Source: Planctomycetota bacterium | GTDB lineage: Bacteria; Planctomycetota; Phycisphaerae; Phycisphaerales; SM1A02 | Direction: 5' to 3' | Length of the DNA stretch: 5,175 nucleotides | NCBI GenBank assembly: GCA_027295365.1 | Contig: JAPULD010000300.1 | Location: 1 to 5,175 of the forward strand | Part shown: piece by piece, positions 1-5,175 of the stretch | Position numbering within the stretch: position 1 is the first letter of the stretch | Layout: each line of letters begins with the position of its first letter | The notes under the pieces: generated by a model | What the model was told of the DNA's origin: nothing | The model's database searches: none | The model's input: the letters and a program-made list of their open reading frames with translations, nothing else | Position numbers and translations under genes: made by a program

Positions 1-2
1 CC

Positions 3-158
3 CCTGATGATCCCATCAACATCGACAATCTGGCTCGAATCCAGCTCCTGTGTGGTGAGCTTGAGGGAGCTCTGGAGACTTGCGAAGTCTTGAGATCCTA
101 CGATGTCCGCGCCGCCGACATATTACTGGCACTCATCAACAGCAAGAAACCCGACTGA
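3..158 (+). CDS. 3' end of an unidentified protein with a TPR-like helical tail (partial, start outside the window)
   Basis: The frame beginning at base 3 stays open from the window edge to a TGA at 156-158 and gives 51 C-terminal residues. The visible peptide is strongly helical and contains a stretch reading LLCGELEGALETCEVL. Its small residue-Gly turn followed by E-x-AL resembles the loop and second helix of a tetratricopeptide repeat. It ends in a short polar tail, NSKKPD. The gene converges on the minus-strand peptidase gene, with only 6 bases between the two stop codons, which is a natural gene boundary and supports this frame. The competing plus-strand frame from base 1 stops at 94. 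I do not recognise the protein family. The TPR-like reading is based on one degenerate repeat and is weak, and no function can be given. Confidence 0.6.
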   Translation, partial: PDDPINIDNLARIQLLCGELEGALETCEVLRSYDVRAADILLALINSKKPD

Positions 159-164
159 TCCGAT

Positions 165-2933
165 TCAATGCTCCACTTCTGAATCGCGAACAATCTCTCC
201 GATGACCACGCGGAAACCACGATACGCTTCGCCAGCCTCCGTGGATCGCTGGAGTTTCGAACCGGGGCGATCTGCACTGGGGCCAATCAACACACCCGAT
301 TGATCATCGGCAATGGCCCATTCCGAGGCGTTGCCATCAAGATCAAAGACATCGGGATCCCCATCACCGATTCCGAGACCAACTTCTCGCAAGAGCGGGG
401 CAAACCCCGACACCAGATCGAGGGCCTCACCAAGTCGAGCGGCATCCTCCGGGTTGGGCGAATACCCCGCCCATGCGTCGAGCGTGTTCCCGCCTGTTCC
501 GGACATCCCCTCGGCTTCGGAACAGGTCGGCAAGCGATAGGCAAGCCCGGTGTGCTGGGCCAACCAGCCCACGTAGGCCTGAGCTTCATCAAATGACACC
601 GCAGTCACGGGAAAGTTACCCGTCCCCGGTTCGACGTCGAAATCATTCATGTACGCTGCATATTGCGCCCGAGTAATTTCAAAACGACCTACCTGCAGCT
701 CGCCCCGCTCAACAACCTCGGGGACAAGAATCGCATTGATCGTGATGCCATACTGATCACCCTGTCGCGCCGCCTCGCCCCGGGCCAGCAACGCCTCAAG
801 ACGTGACCCCTTCTTGATGGCATCGTTCTCCTCGTCCTGATCCTGGAACAAGTAGGTGTCGAACCAGGCTTCGTCCTCGGCCATTTTACGTCGACGATGC
901 ACGATCTTTCTCAAGCCATGGGGCTCGCCCGGGAACAGAACCAGCCTCGCCGGAGCCTTCTCGAGATGCTGCAACATGCGAAACAACGACCAGGACTGAT
1001 GAGGCGGCACGTTTCGATCCTCCGTGCCGGTGTAGATGATCGTGGGCGTCGTCACCTTGTCGAGCTTGAAGAAGGGCGACTTGTCGATGTAGAGCTGCGG
1101 ATCCTCCAGGGGAGTCGCCCCGAAGTAGTAGTTGTCGAAACCCGCGCCGAAATCAACGTTGGCCCAGTCGCTGATCCACTCCACGTCGGCGGCTCCGATC
1201 GAGGCCACTTTCCAGCGCGTGGACTGGGTGATGAGATCGGCGCCGAGAATGCCCCCATTGCTCCAACCGACGACGCCCAGCCTGTCGGGATCGACCAACC
1301 CCAACTCGATCAGATGATCGACGCCATTGTTGAGGTCGATACGCTCAAGTTCGTAATATTTTCCGTTACCGATCGATTCCACGAAGGCGAGGCCATACCC
1401 CGCGCTGCCGTGATAATTGACTTCAAGGACGAAGGCTCCCTTCTGTCTCCACAGGATGCGGGGTGAGCCATAACTCATGCTCCACGAGTCGCGAGACGTG
1501 CCGGCAGGTCCTCCATGGGGATTCAGCAACAAGGGATACTGCTTGCCTTCTTCATAGTCGAGCGGATACGACACGATGCCTTCGATCGTGTTGTCATCGG
1601 CACCTTTCCAGGTGATGACCTCCACCCGCCCCGTCGGCTTTCCCTCATAGCCCGGATTCAGATTGGTGATCTGCCGCTCGCCAACGATGTGATGGGCGTT
1701 GAGCTTCGCGACGTAATGTTGCGTTGGCATCGTCGCGGTGGAATGGCTGTAGATGATCGTCTTTCCATCATCCGATACCGTGAAACTGCCTAGATACGGA
1801 ACGTGCGTGCCTTCCAACGTCTGGCGATGCCAGGTTTTTTGCGTCCGCGTAAGACGTGCCGGAAGATTCGTGACGCCATTGGCAAGCATCACGATGGCGC
1901 CGTCGTTCAGCGCCTTGTATCCACCCGACAGCCCCCGATCCCAGGACAGGTTGACCTTCTCGTGCTCACCCGACTCCAGGTCGTGGTAATACAACTCCCC
2001 GATCGAAGCGCTTCGATAGATCGGATGCGTTGAATGCCGGTTGACGAAGTAGTACCCGGTTGAATCGGGACGCCACTGGAATGACCTTGGCACGAATCGT
2101 CCTTCCACGTCCTCATAGAGGCGCGTCGAGTCACCCGACTCAAGATTCACAAGACGAACGATGGGGGGAATTCTCTCATCGAAGCCGAAGGACAGACTTT
2201 GCTCGACGCTGAGCACCGCCCACATCCCGTCGGGCGAGACCCGCATCGACCCGATCCAGTCGTCGTTGTTCGTCAGTCGCTCGAGCTTGCCTCCCTTGAG
2301 GCCTACCTTGAACAGTCGCACGGGAGGTTCGCGCTGCGCGTCCTCGACCACGATCGCCGTGTCCTTCTTCTTGTCGATCTGCTTCTCCCACAATGTAGGG
2401 GTTTCCTGGGCGCTGATGATGAACGTGTCATCGTCCGCCCAGGCGTACGACTGGATGCCCCGCTTGAGCTTCGTCGAAGGCCAGGCTTCACCGCCCCGGA
2501 TGGGCATGATCCAGATTTGCGAGGACGCGACATCGCCACCCCCGCCCCCGGAATCCCCGCCCCCGGAAACCCCGCCCCCGGAACCTCCACCGCCCGACGA
2601 AGGCCTCAAGCGCGAGGTGATGAACGCAATCTTCGTCCCATCGGGTGAGAATTGTGGCGAGCGCGCCGAGTCGTCACCCCTGGTGAGTTGAATCGATTCG
2701 TTGGATTCCAGCCGGGTGAGCCACAGATGACTCACACGTCGCTCGACGCCTTTGATTTTCTCGATTGTGGATTTCGTCCACGCCGCTATCGAGCCATCGC
2801 GGGAGATCGTCCACGACCCGGCGTTCTGGGCCTTGATGATGTCATCAACGGTCCATTTCTTTTCATCGGTCCCGGCCCGGGCCATCCCCACCATCATCAG
2901 GACCAGAAAGACGCTCAAGAATCGCGAATGCAT
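165..2933 (-). CDS. Secreted S9-family serine peptidase (prolyl oligopeptidase/dipeptidyl aminopeptidase-like) with a C-terminal FGE-like domain
   Basis: This 922-residue protein most resembles S9 acylaminoacyl-peptidase/dipeptidyl-peptidase-type enzymes, which cleave short peptides through a serine hydrolase domain gated by a beta-propeller. Residues 1-20 form a signal peptide (hydrophobic core FLSVFLVLMM, cleavage likely after ARA), so the enzyme is probably exported. Residues about 30-435 are propeller-like, with PD40-type motifs such as FSPDGTKIAF (95-104) and VSPDGMWAV (232-240). A Gly/Ser-rich insert lies at 112-138. The alpha/beta-hydrolase domain covers about 440-695. Its visible features are the oxyanion-region HGGP (473-476), nucleophile Ser558 in GWSNGG, Asp639 in GTEDRNVP and His672 in EPHGL, so the triad looks intact. 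Ordinary S9 enzymes end near here. This one continues through a charged linker into an FGE-sulfatase-like domain (about 745-912). The ATG start at 2933 is supported by AGGAGG seven bases upstream and by the signal peptide. Exact substrate is unknown. Confidence 0.93.
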   Translation of the reverse strand: MHSRFLSVFLVLMMVGMARAGTDEKKWTVDDIIKAQNAGSWTISRDGSIAAWTKSTIEKIKGVERRVSHLWLTRLESNESIQLTRGDDSARSPQFSPDGTKIAFITSRLRPSSGGGGSGGGVSGGGDSGGGGGDVASSQIWIMPIRGGEAWPSTKLKRGIQSYAWADDDTFIISAQETPTLWEKQIDKKKDTAIVVEDAQREPPVRLFKVGLKGGKLERLTNNDDWIGSMRVSPDGMWAVLSVEQSLSFGFDERIPPIVRLVNLESGDSTRLYEDVEGRFVPRSFQWRPDSTGYYFVNRHSTHPIYRSASIGELYYHDLESGEHEKVNLSWDRGLSGGYKALNDGAIVMLANGVTNLPARLTRTQKTWHRQTLEGTHVPYLGSFTVSDDGKTIIYSHSTATMPTQHYVAKLNAHHIVGERQITNLNPGYEGKPTGRVEVITWKGADDNTIEGIVSYPLDYEEGKQYPLLLNPHGGPAGTSRDSWSMSYGSPRILWRQKGAFVLEVNYHGSAGYGLAFVESIGNGKYYELERIDLNNGVDHLIELGLVDPDRLGVVGWSNGGILGADLITQSTRWKVASIGAADVEWISDWANVDFGAGFDNYYFGATPLEDPQLYIDKSPFFKLDKVTTPTIIYTGTEDRNVPPHQSWSLFRMLQHLEKAPARLVLFPGEPHGLRKIVHRRRKMAEDEAWFDTYLFQDQDEENDAIKKGSRLEALLARGEAARQGDQYGITINAILVPEVVERGELQVGRFEITRAQYAAYMNDFDVEPGTGNFPVTAVSFDEAQAYVGWLAQHTGLAYRLPTCSEAEGMSGTGGNTLDAWAGYSPNPEDAARLGEALDLVSGFAPLLREVGLGIGDGDPDVFDLDGNASEWAIADDQSGVLIGPSADRPGSKLQRSTEAGEAYRGFRVVIGEIVRDSEVEH
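198..701 (-). other. FGE-sulfatase (SUMF1-like) C-terminal domain of the S9 peptidase, lacking catalytic cysteines
   Basis: Residues about 745-912 of the peptidase follow the order of landmarks of the FGE-sulfatase/SUMF1 fold. These are GRFEITRAQYAAYM (749-762), matching the 'G.yEVTnaqy' opening; PVTAVSFDEAQAYVGWL (775-791), matching 'PV..VsW.dA.ayc.Wl'; YRLPTCSEAE (799-808), matching 'yRLPTEAEWE'; FDLDGNASEW (863-872), matching 'yDmaGNvwEW'; and a terminal RGFRVV (905-910). Formylglycine-generating enzymes use a pair of cysteines near the C-terminal end of the fold. This domain has a single cysteine (C804), located in the RLPT motif. It is therefore unlikely to make formylglycine and may instead act as a binding or structural module. 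An EgtB- or PvdO-like activity cannot be excluded from sequence alone. It is in frame with the peptidase, with no stop or frameshift between them. Confidence 0.82.
2540..2584 (-). repeat. 15-bp tandem repeat (three copies) encoding an SGGGX linker
   Basis: Three consecutive 15-bp units read CCCCGCCCCCGGAAN on the plus strand, at 2540-2554, 2555-2569 and 2570-2584. They are identical except for the last base (T, A, C). On the coding strand each unit gives Ser-Gly-Gly-Gly-X, where X varies (V, D, G). The repeats make up most of a Gly/Ser-rich stretch at residues 112-138 of the S9 peptidase, placed between an early propeller strand (KIAFITSR) and the next one (SQIWIMPI). The unit length keeps the reading frame, so copy-number changes would alter linker length without breaking the gene. 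Confidence 0.9.
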
Positions 2934-2935
2934 GT

Positions 2936-2972
2936 CAAACCCTCCTGTGGTTTTCGTTTCGTGGAGGATTCA
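2936..2972 (-). promoter_or_regulatory. Shine-Dalgarno of the S9 peptidase gene within a potential sequestering hairpin
   Basis: On the minus strand a strong AGGAGG (2946-2941) sits seven bases before the ATG at 2933, which fixes that start. Upstream, the arm GAATCCTCC (2971-2963) can pair with GGAGGGTTT (2945-2937). This makes nine pairs, two of them G-U, with a possible tenth U-G pair at the base. The 17-base loop is A-rich. Five of the six Shine-Dalgarno bases would be buried. The pairing is read directly from the sequence. That it folds this way in the cell and controls translation is inference. Confidence 0.45.
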
Positions 2973-2987
2973 TGGTAGCGATTCATG
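2967..2987. repeat. 8-bp direct repeat upstream of the S9 peptidase gene
   Basis: GATTCATG occurs at 2967-2974 and again at 2980-2987 on the plus strand (CATGAATC on the coding strand), separated by five bases. The two copies lie 13 bp apart start to start, inside the 85-bp gap between the CPXCG gene and the peptidase gene. Such a pair could be a protein binding site, but 13 bp is not a clean helical repeat. One copy also overlaps the anti-Shine-Dalgarno arm. It could be chance. Confidence 0.4.
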
Positions 2988-3018
2988 CAGGGCCTTGTTT
3001 CACCAGGGCTTTCGTCGA

Positions 3019-3201
3019 TCACTCCGAATCGGCGGCAATGGATGCGTTGCCCACCCGGTCGAACATCACATGGATGACGTTGGGTCGGCAGCAGACCGGG
3101 CAATCTTCGACGTAATCCTGGTTCGCCCCGGCGGACGGATCAACGTACAAGCGAATCGATTCACCACAGCTTGGACAGATGTACTCGGATGTCTCGTCCA
3201 T
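3019..3201 (-). CDS. CPXCG motif-containing cysteine-rich small protein (putative zinc-binding)
   Basis: This 60-residue cytoplasmic protein matches the small CPXCG family (Cys_rich_CPXG type) over nearly its whole length. The N-terminal CPSCGE (Cys9, Cys12) and the second knuckle DCPVCCRP (Cys34, Cys37, with an adjacent Cys38) are a typical four-cysteine zinc-ribbon arrangement. The segment between them, containing VDPSAG and DYVEDCPVC, is the conserved core of the family. The tail is acidic (ADSE). There is no signal peptide or membrane segment. The ATG at 3201 is preceded by AGGGG at 3213-3209, seven bases away. The gene lies 27 bp downstream of typA on the same strand, so the two are probably cotranscribed. 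Function is unknown for this family; zinc binding is inferred from the cysteine spacing. Confidence 0.9.
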   Translation of the reverse strand: MDETSEYICPSCGESIRLYVDPSAGANQDYVEDCPVCCRPNVIHVMFDRVGNASIAADSE

Positions 3202-3228
3202 GGGAACACCCCTGCCCCGGGTCGTCGA

Positions 3229-5097
3229 TCAGACGTTGGCGAGTCGTGCTTTTTTGGCGCGATCGATGCGTTTGCGAGCATTTTCGCACAGCAAACGCTT
3301 GCGAAGCCGAATGCTCGAAGGCGTGATCTCAACCAGCTCATCGCTCTCGATGTATTCCAATGCGACTTCAAGCGAGAAGAGCCGCGGGGCTTTGAGCCCG
3401 ACGAAGGCTTCCTTGTTCGCTTCACGAACGTTGGAGAAGGCCTTGGCCTTGGCGGGATTGACGCCCAGATCGTTGTCGCGAGAGTTCTCGCCCACGATCA
3501 TGCCTTGATAGACGGGATCGGTGTTTTGAACAAACATGACTCCACGTTCGCACAGATTCAAAAGCGAATACGTCGTGGCGGTGCCGGATTCCGTGGCAAT
3601 CATGACGCCATTTGATCGTGTGCGATCAACAGTCTTGATCGGGTCATAGCGAAGGAAGCTGTGATACATCACCGCTTCACCCCCAGTCGCGGTCAGCATG
3701 CGGCTGCGAAGTCCGATCAAACCCTGAGCCGGCATGTCACATTCGATGTGCATGCGTTCACCACGATGGTCCATCGAGATGACTTCGCCACCTCTGACCC
3801 CCAATAATTCAATCGCCGGTCCCATGGTGTTGCTGTCCAAGTCGAGTGTCAATCGCTCGATGGGCTCACACATGACGCCGTCTATTTCTTTGATGATCAC
3901 TTCGGGACGCCCCACGGCCAATTCGAAACCCTCGCGTCGCATGTTTTCCAGCAACACCCCGAGATGCAGCAGACCACGGCCCGAGACATTGAATTCCTCG
4001 GCTGACTCCCCCGGCTCGACCCGCAACGCCACGTTTGACTGCAATTCCTGATCAAGACGCTCAGCGATCTGGCGGCTGGTGACGTACTTGCCTTCCTTGC
4101 CCGCCAAAGGTGAGTCGTTGATGCGAAAAATCATGTGCAGCGTCGGTTCATCCACCGCAACACGAGGCAGAGCAATTGGATATTCCTGATCGGCGACCGT
4201 GTCGCCAATATCAAAACCACTGAGTCCTTCAATCGCACAAAGATCCCCTGCACACACCTCATCAACGGCCGTGCGTCCCAGTCCCTCGAAGCGATACACC
4301 TTCTGGGCCCTTGACTTCGTGAGCTTGCCATCTTTGCCACAAACGACCACGGGTTGGCCAGTTCGAATGGTGCCGCCATACACACGCCCGATCGCGATCC
4401 GACCGACATAGCTCGAATAATCCAGCGTGGTCACCAGCATTTGCAACGGCGCTTCAATATCGTCCGAGGGCGCGGGAATGCGTTCGACCAGCAGGTCCAG
4501 CAACGGTGCTATCGTATTGCCATGTTCATGGTGATCCATCGAAGCCCAGCCACTTCGCCCTGATGCGAAGACCACCGGGAAATCCAGCGTCTCGTCATCG
4601 GCCCCCATCGCCACCAGAAGGTCGAAGACCTCATTGACCACTTCGTCGGGTCGGGCATCGGGGCGATCGCATTTATTGACCACCACGATGATCGGTAACT
4701 CAAGCATGAGTGCCTTGGTCAGCACGAAGCGAGTCTGGGGCATGGGTCCCTCGAACGCATCGACCAGCAACAGGACGCCATCGGCCATACTCAACACACG
4801 CTCGACTTCACCTCCGAAGTCGGCATGGCCGGGCGTGTCGATGATGTTGATCCGAACTTCTTCACCCTTGAGCGATCCCTCGGAGGGCTTGTAGGTCACG
4901 GCACAATTCTTGGAGAAGATGGTGATGCCGCGTTCTCGCTCCAGCGGGTCTGAATCGAGTATGCAATCGGTGGCCTGGTTTCCTCGATCGAGCGAACCAC
5001 AGCAGGCGAGCATGGCGTCCACGAGGGTGGTCTTGCCGTGATCGACATGGGCGATGATCGCCACGTTTCGCAGGTTTGGATCGGCAGTGTGCAGCAT
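3229..5097 (-). CDS. typA: Translational GTPase TypA/BipA
   Basis: TypA (BipA) is a ribosome-binding GTPase related to EF-G and EF4, involved in ribosome assembly and in growth under cold or stress. With the ATG at 5097 the product has 622 residues, close to the roughly 607 of the E. coli protein. GTPase motifs, numbered from that ATG, are: G1 AHVDHGKT (16-23), switch RERGITI (54-60), G3 DTPGH (87-91), G4 NKCD (141-144) and G5-like ASGRSG (178-183). A beta-barrel domain II follows (about 216-304), then two EF-G-like alpha/beta domains (about 314-394 and 409-485), and the TypA-specific C-terminal domain (about 489-612). The last includes SNGVMIATESGTAT, GMIVGENSRDNDLGVNP and the basic SSIRLRKRLL. 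A GTG at 5115 would add six residues (628 in all). I prefer the ATG because it leaves a shorter leader before the conserved LRNVAIIAH core. Neither start has a clear Shine-Dalgarno. The loop before DTPGH is several residues longer than in E. coli. Confidence 0.97.
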   Translation of the reverse strand: MLHTADPNLRNVAIIAHVDHGKTTLVDAMLACCGSLDRGNQATDCILDSDPLERERGITIFSKNCAVTYKPSEGSLKGEEVRINIIDTPGHADFGGEVERVLSMADGVLLLVDAFEGPMPQTRFVLTKALMLELPIIVVVNKCDRPDARPDEVVNEVFDLLVAMGADDETLDFPVVFASGRSGWASMDHHEHGNTIAPLLDLLVERIPAPSDDIEAPLQMLVTTLDYSSYVGRIAIGRVYGGTIRTGQPVVVCGKDGKLTKSRAQKVYRFEGLGRTAVDEVCAGDLCAIEGLSGFDIGDTVADQEYPIALPRVAVDEPTLHMIFRINDSPLAGKEGKYVTSRQIAERLDQELQSNVALRVEPGESAEEFNVSGRGLLHLGVLLENMRREGFELAVGRPEVIIKEIDGVMCEPIERLTLDLDSNTMGPAIELLGVRGGEVISMDHRGERMHIECDMPAQGLIGLRSRMLTATGGEAVMYHSFLRYDPIKTVDRTRSNGVMIATESGTATTYSLLNLCERGVMFVQNTDPVYQGMIVGENSRDNDLGVNPAKAKAFSNVREANKEAFVGLKAPRLFSLEVALEYIESDELVEITPSSIRLRKRLLCENARKRIDRAKKARLANV

Positions 5098-5105
5098 GAG
5101 TCGGG

Positions 5106-5111
5106 ATAATA
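5106..5111 (-). promoter_or_regulatory. Possible -10 box (TATTAT) close to the typA start
   Basis: On the minus strand TATTAT lies at 5111-5106, only eight bases before the ATG at 5097. A transcript starting the usual six to eight bases after the box would begin at or just before this ATG, giving a leaderless or nearly leaderless mRNA, which fits the missing Shine-Dalgarno. No good -35 element sits at the matching distance (GATGAT is a poor match), so this is only a candidate. Confidence 0.22.
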
Positions 5112-5115
5112 GCAC

Positions 5116-5175
5116 CCGGCATCAGGGGATCATCCTGAGGCGGGAAAATGGTCAAAGAACTCATTTATCTGTCGG
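5116..5175. other. Region upstream of typA, window edge, no gene recognised
   Basis: The typA reading frame is closed by an in-frame TGA at 5124-5122, so the gene does not extend further. On the minus strand the 60 bases hold a TTGACC (5155-5150) that resembles a -35 element, but no matching -10 lies 16-18 bases downstream. They also hold a small inverted repeat, TCAGG/CCTGA, with a seven-base loop and no T-run. No coding region could be supported here. Confidence 0.4.

Noticed and set aside
161..186. Inverted repeat CGATTCA/TGAATCG at the convergent gene ends, as a bidirectional terminator
   Set aside because: The stem is seven pairs, AT-rich, with a 12-base loop and no T-run on either strand. 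It also lies mostly in the peptidase coding end.
897..1466. 189-residue plus-strand open frame
   Set aside because: It is antisense to the catalytic domain of the S9 peptidase, including the Ser558 region, and is explained by biased codon use of the real gene.
2161..2691. Plus-strand open frame with a proline-rich PPPPPESPPPE stretch
   Set aside because: The proline run is only the reverse reading of the GGGSX-coding repeat of the peptidase. The rest shows no domain.
2988..3014. AGGGC-containing segments flanking TTGTTTCACC as a terminator after the CPXCG gene
   Set aside because: The two AGGGC copies are direct, not inverted, so they do not form a stem, and no T-run follows on the coding strand.
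2752..3615. 287-residue plus-strand open frame
   Set aside because: It lies antisense across the ends of typA, the whole CPXCG gene and the start of the peptidase, all three of which have strong family matches and two of which have good ribosome sites. Its product shows no recognisable motif.
1..5138. Similar GATGATCCC/CCCCTGATG words at both window ends, as possible element boundaries
   Set aside because: The match is only about nine bases, the two words are in swapped order, and no transposase or integrase lies between them. Chance is the simplest explanation.
5098..5175. TTGACC (5155-5150) as the -35 of a standard typA promoter
   Set aside because: The hexamers at 16-18 bases downstream (TGATCC and neighbours) do not resemble a -10 box.

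Overview
The window suggests a moderately GC-rich bacterium (roughly 55-60% GC by eye). A Planctomycetota member, perhaps Phycisphaerae-like, is my best guess. It rests on the style of the proteins: a secreted S9 peptidase joined to a sulfatase-modifying-factor-like domain, a CPXCG small protein, and a TypA with a slightly enlarged GTPase domain. No phylogenetic marker was searched, so this placement is inference.

Layout. The first 158 bases hold the 3' end of a plus-strand gene, a short helical, TPR-like tail. It converges on a minus-strand block that fills the rest of the window. Read in the direction of transcription from the right edge, the block is: (1) typA/bipA, a translational GTPase of the EF-G family, complete; (2) after 27 bp, a 60-residue CPXCG-type cysteine-rich putative zinc-binding protein; (3) after 85 bp, a 922-residue secreted serine peptidase of the S9 (prolyl oligopeptidase) family. 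The peptidase carries an extra C-terminal formylglycine-generating-enzyme-like (FGE-sulfatase/SUMF1) domain. The minus-strand genes run the same way and could be one transcript. The 85-bp gap before the peptidase has its own structure, so that gene may be controlled separately.

Function. TypA acts on ribosomes in the cytoplasm and is usually tied to stress, cold and ribosome assembly. The CPXCG protein is of unknown function. The S9 protein has a signal peptide, a beta-propeller and an intact Ser-Asp-His triad, so it is probably an exported or periplasmic peptidase that degrades oligopeptides. No direct functional link between typA and the peptidase is visible.

Most notable signals: the S9/FGE-like fusion, in which the FGE-like domain has lost the cysteines needed for formylglycine formation; a strong Shine-Dalgarno for the peptidase that can be fully paired with an upstream anti-SD arm; a 15-bp tandem repeat encoding an SGGGX linker inside the propeller; and a typA start without a Shine-Dalgarno but with a close TATTAT box. 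I found no tRNA, rRNA, CRISPR array, insertion sequence or convincing intrinsic terminator.
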